Shown in pieces: positions 26,536 to 34,567 of a stretch of DNA of 51,351 bases (within the stretch, counting starts at the first letter, position 1; each line of letters starts with the position of its first letter). The translations under genes and the position numbers were made by a program. The stretch is from contig JAESQG010000001.1 of NCBI GenBank assembly GCA_016765265.1, positions 1-51,351 on the forward strand, read 5' to 3'. The notes under the pieces are model-generated. The model did not search any database. It was not told the DNA's origin and was given only the letters and a program-made list of their open reading frames with translations. Source of the stretch: Pseudomonadales bacterium. GTDB lineage: Bacteria > Pseudomonadota > Gammaproteobacteria > Pseudomonadales > DC-out160.

Positions 26536-27177
26536 ATGAAAAACAGAACAAGTCAAGGTGCAATGATCCTCATTATTATGTGCATCTTCACGCTCTCGGC
26601 GTGTTCGTTATCACCACAAGAGACACGCGAAGGTTGGCAGCAACGAATCGACCGACTCGAAAATGCGAATGATTCGCTCGAAACATCCATCTTCGAGATC
26701 CGTGCCACGATCGACGAACAGCGTGCAACGATTCAAGCGTTGCCGGATGGTACGGTCAAAGACCAGATCCAGTCCGGCATTGCCCGTGCCGAAACACTCA
26801 TGGCCGAGATGCTTCAACGGCAAGGTGCGATCGGCGCATCAATCGACAGCGGGCGGGCCGCACTCGACGCGCTACCCGAAAATGCTGAATCATGGCAAAT
26901 CAATGGAGTTGGTGCTGGGCAGACCGTGAGCGGCATTGGTGCCGTTCTCCCCCCGCCTTGGGGCACCGTGCTTGGCGGCATCGGCGCGTTGATCGCGGGC
27001 GTATCGCTCCGATCATCCAAGAAAAACAAAGGTGCCGCGATCGGTGCAATCGACACGCTGAACATGGTCAAGGAATCAAGTTCCGAGGCCGCTGCATTCT
27101 TGAACACCAACCGCTCAGTTATTCGCCGGGCACAAGGCGTGTCCGCCGGGCATATTGACAAGTTGAGAGGAAGATAA
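26536..27177 (+). CDS. Lipoprotein with coiled coil and glycine-rich hydrophobic hairpin
   Basis: 213 aa with an AAAGGAT ribosome site. Signal peptide and lipobox (LSAC) at residues ~10-23, then a coiled coil (RIDRLENANDSLETSIFEIR). A Gly-rich apolar pair follows (VSGIGAVLPPPWGTVLGG, GIGALIAGVSL), then a basic segment. Probably anchored in the outer membrane with a membrane-inserting hairpin. Being first in the lysis/host-surface module it may be a spanin-like or pore protein; this is inference. Confidence 0.7.
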   Translation: MKNRTSQGAMILIIMCIFTLSACSLSPQETREGWQQRIDRLENANDSLETSIFEIRATIDEQRATIQALPDGTVKDQIQSGIARAETLMAEMLQRQGAIGASIDSGRAALDALPENAESWQINGVGAGQTVSGIGAVLPPPWGTVLGGIGALIAGVSLRSSKKNKGAAIGAIDTLNMVKESSSEAAAFLNTNRSVIRRAQGVSAGHIDKLRGR

Positions 27178-27756
27178 ATGCCCGACGATGAAAACCAAGC
27201 GAAGTTCGTGACGCACAAAGAGTTCCGCGAGTGGACTAAGGACTTTGATGCCAAGTTCGACCACATGACCGATCGAATGAGCGAGCAGTTCAGGCTGCTC
27301 AACGAGGGCATGGGGAAGATGGTCGCCCGCGTCGGTGTCACCGAAGCATCCAAGGGGTCCATCCCGCTCGGCTCGATCGGCATCATCATCGCCATCGGTG
27401 CAGTCTTTTCATCGCTCGTCGTTGTCCCGTTGAGCCATAAAACCAACGCACAAGAAGACCGAATATGGAACCTTGAAACCTCGTATGTGCCCGAATCCGT
27501 TGTCGTCGCCTCGATTGACGGGCTGCGAGAAAATGATCGGGAGTTGAGCCAGACCGTCTACAAGCACACACTCCAATCGGCAGAGCGATGGGGCCGCACC
27601 GATACCGAGCTCTCTGCATATCGCCATGAACTCACAATCATTAGGGCGTGGCAAATCGCACATGATGAGACGGTTGCACCGCTGAACGCATCGCAGTGGT
27701 CACAGATCCTCAATAATAAATCGGAGATCGAACGGCTCAGGATGGTGTCGCCATGA
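27178..27756 (+). CDS. Single-pass membrane protein with coiled-coil flanks
   Basis: 192 aa, starting directly after the previous stop. A helical acidic N-terminal third (FREWTKDFDAKFDHMTDRM), one transmembrane segment near 62-82 (IPLGSIGIIIAIGAVFSSL), then a helical outer domain. Size and topology could suit a holin accessory or inner-membrane spanin partner to the upstream lipoprotein. Next start overlaps by ATGA. Confidence 0.65.
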   Translation: MPDDENQAKFVTHKEFREWTKDFDAKFDHMTDRMSEQFRLLNEGMGKMVARVGVTEASKGSIPLGSIGIIIAIGAVFSSLVVVPLSHKTNAQEDRIWNLETSYVPESVVVASIDGLRENDRELSQTVYKHTLQSAERWGRTDTELSAYRHELTIIRAWQIAHDETVAPLNASQWSQILNNKSEIERLRMVSP

Positions 27757-28601
27757 AAACCGCACCCGTCATTTTGTCAATCGCTGCTGGTGGATCATTG
27801 AGCGTCCACCTGATCCCTCGCGTCCGCGAGATCGTGATGAACTCAGACCTCGGCAACCTTGTCGTCGGCGAGGGTGCCCAATGTTCACTCGGTCACGGTC
27901 TTGATGGGTTGTTCCGCAAGACTGCCGAGGAAGTTCTCGCCACTAAACCTGACTGGCCCGAGACGGGATTCCGAGGAGTCGTCAGGGACCAACTTGACAA
28001 GGCCCATAACCCGATCATGGCGTACCTCGATTATGAGCCATATGGTGACGACGAGGCGACACGCAAATACCGATTCGACGCGGGAAACCGACCACGCACG
28101 AACGCCGAAATGGATCTGGTCATCCGGTGTATCGGACAGATTCAATCTGAGTCATACGAACGCGGGATCAAACTTGAGGTTGGTGTTTGGAACACACCAA
28201 TCACTATCGACAAGTCCGTAGATTGGCCGTCGATCAACGCGATGCACGATCTGGCTGACCTCGATTTCATTTTCCTCAACGAGTACAGACCCCTTCCTTC
28301 GGCGACGCAGAGAAAAATAACCGCCCGAGATGTCCGCACTATTCGCAAGAACACGAAACAACCTATCACAGTGACGGTTCATGCCAATGGAGGGCGAGAT
28401 TTCATTCCTAGAAATGAAGCGAGCGTCCGCAAAAAGGGTCGGGCCATCCGCGACGCTCGTGCCCGGTGTCTGTTCTGGGTCAACACCGCGTGGCTGCTCG
28501 ATCAAGCAAACGAATCACCCTTCGAGGTCGCGTGCAACCAATGGGCTAAGGCACTGGGATACCGACGCACCCGCATCCTCCCGTGGAGGCTTATCCGGTG
28601 A
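27753..28601 (+). CDS. Putative TIM-barrel glycosidase-like protein
   Basis: 282 aa. Alternating strands and helices with acidic or aromatic ends of strands: NPIMAYLDYEPYGDD near residue 90, IKLEVGVWNTPI near 140, LDFIFLNEYRP near 170 and PITVTVHANGGRDF near 205. These fit a barrel hydrolase with DYE and NE as candidate catalytic carboxylates. Location after two membrane-associated proteins and before the tailspike suggests an endolysin or virion glycan hydrolase. The N-terminus is not a clear signal peptide. Family assignment is tentative. Confidence 0.4.
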   Translation: MKTAPVILSIAAGGSLSVHLIPRVREIVMNSDLGNLVVGEGAQCSLGHGLDGLFRKTAEEVLATKPDWPETGFRGVVRDQLDKAHNPIMAYLDYEPYGDDEATRKYRFDAGNRPRTNAEMDLVIRCIGQIQSESYERGIKLEVGVWNTPITIDKSVDWPSINAMHDLADLDFIFLNEYRPLPSATQRKITARDVRTIRKNTKQPITVTVHANGGRDFIPRNEASVRKKGRAIRDARARCLFWVNTAWLLDQANESPFEVACNQWAKALGYRRTRILPWRLIR

Positions 28602-29866
28602 CCCGCATCAAATCCTACATCTCGCCCTATTCGACCCGCAACACCCCTGCGTTGGTGATCTGCACGCTCAATGAACGGCTCAACATCTCCGCCCACGACT
28701 ATATCAAGTGGTCATTCTTTGACGAGGACAATAACCCGATCGACCCATTCACCGATTGGGGATTCCAGGGTTCATGCTACGGCATCGCGGGCACCCGCAT
28801 CCGTGCCGAGTGCGTACACATCAAGGTCGGGTGGCGATTCGCACGCCGGTACACGACCGGGTGGATGATGGTCCCGAGCGCATCAAACGCACCGCCGGTC
28901 ATCAACAACCCGACCGAACGAATCCGAGTCACCGAGCCAGGAACAGTCATTATCAACCCGCGCATCAATGGCGACGGCAAATACGCGATCGAGATCAAGG
29001 CCCCGTGGTGTCGCATCATTGGCGGAGAGTGTGGTGGATTTGGCGGAATATCGCTGCAAGATCGAGCGGACAACACACTGATTCACGGTTTCAAGACGAC
29101 CGGAACAACGAACTATGGGATCAGCCTGCACACCACGGAACGGATCTACCGCGCTCTCACGGTCGATTGTGACATCGGTGTATCAACAGACGAGTGCGGA
29201 CTGCGATCGACCGGGCTGATCGACTATTGGACCATCATCAACTCTAAGTTCCGCAACGCCCACAAGAAGCAGGGCATCCGGTTTACGGGGCAGGGCAACA
29301 GGTTCCTTCATGTCCACAAGTGCGATCTTCGTGACGGTGGGTGCGCGATGGGGCAAATGAGTCCGCCAAACAAGCCGGGATATGTGAAGCATGTACGCAT
29401 AGACCAATGCACACTTATCGGAGGCAACAGCCACGGTCATGACCCGACGAAGCCGGGCACCGCACTCATCCCGATCTATCCCAACACCAGCGATCTAGTG
29501 ATCTGCTCAAACAAGATCGTCAACGACACCCAAAACCCCGCGATCGTCATCGCACCTCTTGCAGATGGTGCCGATGACGGCACCGGGGCGTGGCCGTCAT
29601 CGCGGCAAACCATTGCCCACAACAACATCGACACCGGACCGTTGTCCACGCGAGGCATCAAGAATGTCGCCGAATGGGAAGGCTCAGTGATCGAGAACAG
29701 CCTCATCGACGGCGATCCCGACAACCCAACAGGCAAACGCACCGACGGCGTGTGGCTAGATTACTACGGCAACTTCATCCGCAAACGCCGGGCGATCGCG
29801 GGTATGCACCAACCACACACACGCCGAGCCCCACGCGGGGTGCGGGTTTTGGGGAGCCTCACATGA
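28598..29866 (+). CDS. Parallel beta-helix tailspike-like protein
   Basis: 422 aa from GTG 28598, which overlaps the previous stop (GTGA) and has GGAGG at 28585-28589. From residue ~100 it shows right-handed beta-helix coils (TVINPRINGDGKYAIEIK, CRIIGGECGGFGGISLQD, NTLIHGFKTTGTTNYGIS, WTIINSKFRNA, NKIVNDTQNPAIVI). Such folds serve as receptor-binding or depolymerising spikes. No catalytic triad can be assigned. The C-terminal ~20 residues are basic. Confidence 0.75.
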   Translation: MTRIKSYISPYSTRNTPALVICTLNERLNISAHDYIKWSFFDEDNNPIDPFTDWGFQGSCYGIAGTRIRAECVHIKVGWRFARRYTTGWMMVPSASNAPPVINNPTERIRVTEPGTVIINPRINGDGKYAIEIKAPWCRIIGGECGGFGGISLQDRADNTLIHGFKTTGTTNYGISLHTTERIYRALTVDCDIGVSTDECGLRSTGLIDYWTIINSKFRNAHKKQGIRFTGQGNRFLHVHKCDLRDGGCAMGQMSPPNKPGYVKHVRIDQCTLIGGNSHGHDPTKPGTALIPIYPNTSDLVICSNKIVNDTQNPAIVIAPLADGADDGTGAWPSSRQTIAHNNIDTGPLSTRGIKNVAEWEGSVIENSLIDGDPDNPTGKRTDGVWLDYYGNFIRKRRAIAGMHQPHTRRAPRGVRVLGSLT

Positions 29867-31491
29867 TTCGCACCCTCGTCACAGCACTCGCGTTGCTTAT
29901 CGCCCAACCCGACCTTGGACCAGACGACCCATTCATTGAAGTCTGGGAAACCGTACTCAACTACACAACAGGACCACAAATGCCACCAAGATTACCGATA
30001 TTGCAAAATGGAGACCCGCTCTACTCACTGGGCGAGCCCGTCTATGGCGTAGGCGCAGACCTTGGCACCGCAGCAAGCACCGCCAACTATGTTGGCAACA
30101 CCGATGTTGCCCGGCGTTTCGTTGCGGGTGAGGGGGTGCGGCTTTGCATCTCGTCAAACTCTCAGTTTGCCAATGGTGAATCGAGAGGGTTGAAAGCTAT
30201 TCAGAACGAATGGCCGTTCCGGTTCTCAGTCGTTCCCGTCATGGTGGCGACGACCAATGAAATCTTCGATGTCAACAAAGTCTCAACTACAGTTGATTAC
30301 CTGTATAGCACAGTATGGCATCGTACAGATGTAGTCTCCAACCTTGGTGTAGCAGCATCAACCCTGTTCACCAACTCAGGTATTGGAGACATCTCACAGA
30401 TCCCAATGGCGTGGACATTTCTCAAGGCAGGTGCATCATCCCAGTTCTTTGCCAACCTGTCTATTGAGGCGGGCAACGGGCAAACAGATCACTTCTTCTA
30501 CGATGACAACTGGATCGACGACGACGGTGTTTGGTGGCAGGACCATATCGCGTTGGTCTGCGGAGGAAACACCGACCTCAATACCGGCGGTGGTTCATAC
30601 GATATGAGGCTGCGGTTTCAAGGATACATACCCAATACCACAAAACTGTTCACATCACTCACAACTCATACAATCCCATCAGTAGACTCAAAATCAGTCA
30701 CACTGTCGGTTGCCAACGGGTCAGCATCCCTCACTATGATTTCAACAGGGGTGAACCTGACAGGCACGGCAACAGCCCCTTTCCGCCCTTGGACATTGCT
30801 CGAAGAAGACGATGCGATTGACAATAAAGAGACCTTCATCCTGCCCGGATACCGTCAGCGATACACCGACGCAACCACACCCGCCACAGACTTTGGGATC
30901 TACCTTGTTCGGGCGGGGGCGGCAAGAAGCCCTGAGCAATGGATGTCCGGTGCCGATAACGGCTCGGCAATCTTTTATGGGTCAGGCGGCGACTTTGATA
31001 CCCGCCAGTGGATGTGGGAAAACTACGGTTCACCCAACACGCTCATGTACTTCTACGGACACAACAATTTCGAGCGGGACATCACCGTACCAAAGGCAGA
31101 GAGCGTGTTTCAGGCCGACCTGTTTGACCTGATCCATCAAGACGCATCGGATATCTTCGCCCTGACCGGCGCGTACCCGGACATTGTTCTCGGCATCCCT
31201 TGGGCAGAGACATCAGGAATCAATATGGATCAGGCTCGGCACGATGAGATGGTGGCAATCGTGAACGCCCTCAACGCCGTAGGCATCCCGACAATCGGTG
31301 CTGATATGTTCAACAAGTGCGGCGGGGCGACATACGACAATGTGTATCCACTTGACGGCACACACCCACTGAACAAAGCGTCCGCGCGTGGGCTTTGGGG
31401 AACCGATCGGTTCTTCGGGATCATGCAAGAGGCGGCGGCAGATACAGGGTCAGGCGGCAACCGCAGCCGGGATCGCAAAAGAGAAAGATAA
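29863..31491 (+). CDS. SGNH-hydrolase-like virion protein
   Basis: 542 aa from ATG 29863, overlapping the previous stop (ATGA). A hydrophobic N-terminus (MIRTLVTALALLIA) could be a signal or anchor. EGVRLCISSNSQF near residue 90 may be the Ser block I. MYFYGHNNFERD-like (YFYGHNNF, near 403) occupies the block III position and VYPLDGTHPLNKA near 495 is a good block V with Asp and His. SGNH enzymes are esterases/deacetylases, so this could deacetylate host surface glycan. The Ser is the weakest part of the assignment. Confidence 0.55.
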   Translation: MIRTLVTALALLIAQPDLGPDDPFIEVWETVLNYTTGPQMPPRLPILQNGDPLYSLGEPVYGVGADLGTAASTANYVGNTDVARRFVAGEGVRLCISSNSQFANGESRGLKAIQNEWPFRFSVVPVMVATTNEIFDVNKVSTTVDYLYSTVWHRTDVVSNLGVAASTLFTNSGIGDISQIPMAWTFLKAGASSQFFANLSIEAGNGQTDHFFYDDNWIDDDGVWWQDHIALVCGGNTDLNTGGGSYDMRLRFQGYIPNTTKLFTSLTTHTIPSVDSKSVTLSVANGSASLTMISTGVNLTGTATAPFRPWTLLEEDDAIDNKETFILPGYRQRYTDATTPATDFGIYLVRAGAARSPEQWMSGADNGSAIFYGSGGDFDTRQWMWENYGSPNTLMYFYGHNNFERDITVPKAESVFQADLFDLIHQDASDIFALTGAYPDIVLGIPWAETSGINMDQARHDEMVAIVNALNAVGIPTIGADMFNKCGGATYDNVYPLDGTHPLNKASARGLWGTDRFFGIMQEAAADTGSGGNRSRDRKRER

Positions 31492-31872
31492 GAACATTCA
31501 GTGAGCCGAATAACGGTGTAAAGCAAATCAGCAATGATTGGTTGTTCATATGTCACAGAGAAGGAACAACCCCCGGTCTGGGGATTTGTTCAGTGTTTGG
31601 TTCCCCATAGAGGCCCGTCACTATCACTCAGCATTCTTATCGGCATTGCTGATTCACCTGCCGCTTGAAAAGTTATGCCAAGGGGCGTTCGTTGCTCACC
31701 TCACCCTTGACCCTTTCAAGTACCGCCTGATCGCTTAGGCCCGTAGACCCCTGACGCATGGCGGCCCGATCTACAGAGCCGATCGGAGTGGCTACTGGTT
31801 TGGCAGGAGAGATCCCAATACCCTTTGACGAGAGCCAGTCTCGCAATACAGATTGTGTTCGACAATATACAC
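31492..31872. other. Convergent non-coding region
   Basis: About 380 nt between the ends of the rightward virion operon and the leftward early operon. No frame shows coding character with a ribosome site. It contains inverted repeats: GAACAA/TTGTTC flanking CCCC/GGGG near 31564-31592, and the nested stem at 31664-31720. These are candidates for bidirectional termination. Confidence 0.6.
31664..31720. terminator. Nested inverted repeat, possible bidirectional terminator or structured RNA
   Basis: CTTGAAA (31664-31670) pairs with TTTCAAG (31714-31720), and inside it CAAGGG (31679-31684) pairs with CCCTTG (31704-31709), with an asymmetric internal loop. No long U-tract follows on either strand, so this may be a structured RNA rather than an intrinsic terminator. 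Confidence 0.4.
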
Positions 31873-32211
31873 TCAGTTGTCGGGCGAGAATGGCGGATCA
31901 CAAAATCCATCCATAAGTTCCGATCTATCCACAGGCTTTGTGTATTGATTGTGGATAACTTTTTCACCGTGAGGCGTGCCCAGTTCGTTCAGGACGGTCT
32001 GGATCTGTTCAACAGCCCACGAAGCGTCTTTCAACACTCGGGGCCGGGAGGGGCGGGATACGGGCCGTTTCTTGCCCTTTGCTCGCTGCTGACAGCGGAA
32101 GGCCATCTGTTCGTGATGGACATGGCATTTCCATAGTCCATCAGTGTCTTTGGCAGTGGCGACCAGGGAGCAAAGATTCCCTTTGGCGGTTGTACATTCA
32201 CAGTAAGGCAT
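31873..32211 (-). CDS. Small Cys-rich protein, last gene of the early operon
   Basis: 112 aa from ATG at 32211, overlapping the SSB stop. An N-terminal Cys/His cluster (MPYCECTTAKGNLCSLV, WKCHVHHEQM) suggests one zinc site. A basic linker (RAKGKKRPVSRPSRPR) and a helical C-terminus follow. A DNA-binding accessory is possible. Two DnaA-box-like sequences are embedded in its 3' half. Confidence 0.65.
   Translation of the reverse strand: MPYCECTTAKGNLCSLVATAKDTDGLWKCHVHHEQMAFRCQQRAKGKKRPVSRPSRPRVLKDASWAVEQIQTVLNELGTPHGEKVIHNQYTKPVDRSELMDGFCDPPFSPDN
31925..31958. promoter_or_regulatory. Pair of inverted DnaA-box-like sequences
   Basis: TGTGGATAA at 31950-31958 is the exact complement of the consensus box TTATCCACA, and CTATCCACA at 31925-31933 matches 8 of 9. 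They face each other 16 nt apart inside a coding region. Could be a host DnaA-dependent origin element or chance. Confidence 0.35.
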
Positions 32212-32642
32212 CAGGCCCAATCAACCCTTGGACTGAACGGGATGTCGTTATGGTCAATCGCCGGTCCTGACCCCGCACCGCCCAATGATTGCTGTTCTTG
32301 ACCACCCTGCTGACCGCCACCGACGAAGGTGAATGACTCAACGACGACCGAGAGTTTGGAACGCTTCCCACCCCCATTGCGATCTTCCCACTGATCGAGT
32401 TTCAGCCGACCCTCAACCAAAACCGATGAGCCCTTGGAAAGGTATTGGGCCATGACTTCGGCGGTCTTGCCCCATGATTGGCAATCAATGAATGCCACTT
32501 CCTCGCGTTGCTCACCCGATGCGGTCTTGAACTTCCGGTTGGTGGCGAGTGTGAAGTTGCCGACTTGGGTAGACCCTGCCGCCTTCAACTCGATGTCGCG
32601 GGTAAGGTTTCCAAGGATGATTACTTTGTTGAAACTAGCCAT
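32211..32642 (-). CDS. ssb: Single-stranded DNA-binding protein
   Basis: 143 aa. Classic SSB OB fold: SFNKVIILGNLTRDIELK, then QVGNFTLATNRKF, REEVAFIDCQSWGKTAEV and YLSKGSSVLVEGRLKLDQW. A Gln/Gly-rich linker follows. The usual terminal acidic tip appears as HNDIPF but is followed by seven more residues, so the tip is internal. It protects ssDNA and recruits partners in replication and recombination. Start and stop overlap both neighbours (ATGA-type). Confidence 0.95.
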   Translation of the reverse strand: MASFNKVIILGNLTRDIELKAAGSTQVGNFTLATNRKFKTASGEQREEVAFIDCQSWGKTAEVMAQYLSKGSSVLVEGRLKLDQWEDRNGGGKRSKLSVVVESFTFVGGGQQGGQEQQSLGGAGSGPAIDHNDIPFSPRVDWA

Positions 32643-33028
32643 CAGTTGATCTCCCATTCTTCGATATTGTCGATTGCCCACACATTGATCCACACGATCG
32701 TCGGTGCGCACATCGGGCCGTCGAGATAGACGGCAGTGTATTCTTCGGTGCTTGACAGATTGATGTCCTTTGACCGCCCAATCAATATAGCCTCGCCAAT
32801 CGCCCTTGTGACTGATTCCATATCGTCATCAATGAGTGGCCCATTGTACATGCTTTTGGGTTCAAATCGACTGTCGGCAAGCCACACGCGAAACTCCACA
32901 CCGCCTTCGGATCGCGTGATATACAATCGCCCGTCGATATACTCATCAATCGTCATCGGCGGATCAAGCGTTTCAATCGGCGTGATTGGCAATCGTGATA
33001 CATCTACTCGTTTGTTTTTGTCGTTCAT
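32642..33028 (-). CDS. Hypothetical early protein
   Basis: 128 aa from ATG at 33028 with AAAGGAC upstream; overlaps the stop of the 43-aa gene. Acidic alpha/beta protein (MTIDEYIDGRLYITRSEGG, TIVWINVWAIDNIEEWEI). No motif recognised. Confidence 0.75.
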   Translation of the reverse strand: MNDKNKRVDVSRLPITPIETLDPPMTIDEYIDGRLYITRSEGGVEFRVWLADSRFEPKSMYNGPLIDDDMESVTRAIGEAILIGRSKDINLSSTEEYTAVYLDGPMCAPTIVWINVWAIDNIEEWEIN

Positions 33029-33156
33029 TTCTGTCCTTTCGGTTTGACCTTCTTCCCGACACCGGGAATATGGTTTTCTGATTTTCCAAACACACGCTCC
33101 CATCGAGCGCGGAACTTGGCTTCATTTGTTGGTCGTCGGCGTGATCCCTTGCCCAT
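33025..33156 (-). CDS. Small basic protein (43 aa)
   Basis: ATG at 33156 has an AGGTGA ribosome site; the product is very basic (KGSRRRPTNEAKFRARWE, GVGKKVKPKGQK). It overlaps the upstream gene by 35 nt and the downstream start by ATGA, which argues it is translated. Charge suggests nucleic-acid binding. Confidence 0.55.
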   Translation of the reverse strand: MGKGSRRRPTNEAKFRARWERVFGKSENHIPGVGKKVKPKGQK

Positions 33157-33499
33157 GCTTCACCTGCCATTCGACCGTTTCGATGATGCAGTCAAAGATC
33201 CCTGCTTTGCTGCTAAATGGATACTTGATTTCCATTCGTGTTTGCGTGTGGCTATACAACACTTCGCATCCTCGTCTGTCGATTGTCCACCCGTTATCCA
33301 ACAGCCACCTCTCCGCACGCGCGGTCACGATGTCGAGGGCGTGTTGGTCCAAAATAACAGCCCAATGGTCCGAGTCTCGACGATATGAGATGTGAAACTT
33401 TGGAATAAGGATTTCTCTCGGCCATACTTCTTCCGGCAACGCTTCCTTGAGATCAATCAACTGTTCGCGGTAAGTCATCTTTGTTTCGTTGTTAGTCAT
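33122..33499 (-). CDS. Hypothetical early protein
   Basis: 125 aa from ATG at 33499 with AGGGGAC upstream. Mixed alpha/beta, with DHWAVILDQHALDIVTARAE and HTQTRMEIKYPF. Unknown family; a longer in-frame ORF upstream lacks a ribosome site. Confidence 0.7.
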   Translation of the reverse strand: MTNNETKMTYREQLIDLKEALPEEVWPREILIPKFHISYRRDSDHWAVILDQHALDIVTARAERWLLDNGWTIDRRGCEVLYSHTQTRMEIKYPFSSKAGIFDCIIETVEWQVKHGQGITPTTNK

Positions 33500-33686
33500 C
33501 AGTGTCCCCTTCATAAGCGATCCAAGATCGACAGTTTTCACACGCAAACGAGACTTCTTTTTCAGGGTACCCGTTTTCAATAAGCCACTCGCTAGTAGGC
33601 GTATTACATTCCTTTATGCGGGGGAAGCCATATCTCCACCCTGACGGTGGATCCACCCAAGTTCCGATTACTTTTCGGTTAGTCAT
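33492..33686 (-). CDS. Hypothetical small protein
   Basis: 64 aa, overlapping the stop of the HisRS-like gene. Contains CENCRSW near the end and many aromatic residues; a single CxxC could be half of a zinc site. No family recognised. Confidence 0.65.
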   Translation of the reverse strand: MTNRKVIGTWVDPPSGWRYGFPRIKECNTPTSEWLIENGYPEKEVSFACENCRSWIAYEGDTDD

Positions 33687-34341
33687 CTTTGGTTCCTTCG
33701 CACTCCGCAGATCGCTTGTGCGCGAGCATCACGCGCTCGACACCGAACGCGAAGCCCATGCCGTTCTTGTATCGACCACCTCCGACGATCTGTTTCTGAG
33801 CACCGAGCAGGTCGCAAGTGATCTCGAAGCCGCGAGCGTCTTTGTAGTACGCCGAGCCTCGATTCACATTCAGATTCAACTCAAAGTCGAACCGATCGAG
33901 GAAAGCACTGAGCATCTGAATCGCAAGAAGGGAGATTTCGTACTCGACCTCACCATCACACGATGTTGGATTCAACCACTCCACACCGAACTGCGTGAAC
34001 TCGCGGTAGCGGCCCTCTTGCGGTTTGTCGTACCGCCAGCACCGCTCGGCGTAGTAGACCAGCGTGTCCGCTGGGAACGCATCGGCGATCGCTGAGATGG
34101 TGTTGGTGCATTCCGGACGCAGACACAGCGGGCGGCCTTTGCGGTCGGCGAACTCGTACATGCGCAAATCGGGTGCAAGTTTTTCGGTGTAGAACGGGGC
34201 GGAGTCCAGCGAGGGGAGCCGGATGGGTTGGCAGCCAAAGTTGGCGGCAATGTCCTCGCTCGATCGGATGATGCGTTGCATGAGGGCAGCGTCGTCGCCG
34301 GTTCGGATGTGTGTGCCCTTGACGGGCTTGTAGTCAGTCAT
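33679..34341 (-). CDS. Stand-alone HisRS-like class II synthetase catalytic core
   Basis: 220 aa with an AAAGGGAATC ribosome site. It keeps the HisRS order: PVKGTHIRTGDDA, a motif 1-like strand (FGCQPIRLPSLDSAPFY), GRPLCLRPECTNTI, motif 2 (CWRYDKPQEGRYREFTQFG with its Arg), then NRGSAYYKDARGFE in place of RGLDYYTG..FE, and motif 3 (GGGRYKNG..GVERVML). The insertion domain between motif 2 and the RG..YY block and the whole C-terminal anticodon-binding domain are missing; normal HisRS is ~420 aa. It could aminoacylate, adenylate or bind host factors; HisZ-like regulators are an alternative. Confidence 0.75.
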   Translation of the reverse strand: MTDYKPVKGTHIRTGDDAALMQRIIRSSEDIAANFGCQPIRLPSLDSAPFYTEKLAPDLRMYEFADRKGRPLCLRPECTNTISAIADAFPADTLVYYAERCWRYDKPQEGRYREFTQFGVEWLNPTSCDGEVEYEISLLAIQMLSAFLDRFDFELNLNVNRGSAYYKDARGFEITCDLLGAQKQIVGGGRYKNGMGFAFGVERVMLAHKRSAECEGTKDD

Positions 34342-34380
34342 TCTTTGATTCCCTTTGAGTTGGGCGAGGTGTAAGGGTGA

Positions 34381-34545
34381 CTATCTGTAAACCGTACACG
34401 ACACGGGCAACACCGTACCTTCGGGCAATGTGCCGCCACCAAGGGAGATCCATTCCAACGACGCAGGCAACACCATACCTTCTGGCAATGTGGCACCGTC
34501 GAGGTGGAGCGTCTTTTGACCTTCTGCAACTTCAATCTTCTTCAT
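34381..34545 (-). CDS. 54-aa protein with duplicated LPEG motif
   Basis: ATG at 34545 has an AGAAAGGAATC ribosome site. The product has two 21-residue units, each with TLPEGMVLP/TLPEGTVLP, the pattern of phage-type leucine-rich repeats but with only two units and no cap. The two unit DNAs are also similar (TTGCC..AAGGTA). It may be a degraded or minimal LRR protein. The overlapping frame with Cys/Arg-rich sequence is a shadow. Confidence 0.6.
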   Translation of the reverse strand: MKKIEVAEGQKTLHLDGATLPEGMVLPASLEWISLGGGTLPEGTVLPVSCTVYR

Positions 34546-34567
34546 TTGTGATTCCTTTCTTGGTCAG

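Noticed and set aside
31538..31738. 66-aa plus frame in the convergent gap
   Set aside because: No ribosome site and no coding character; it spans the nested inverted repeat.
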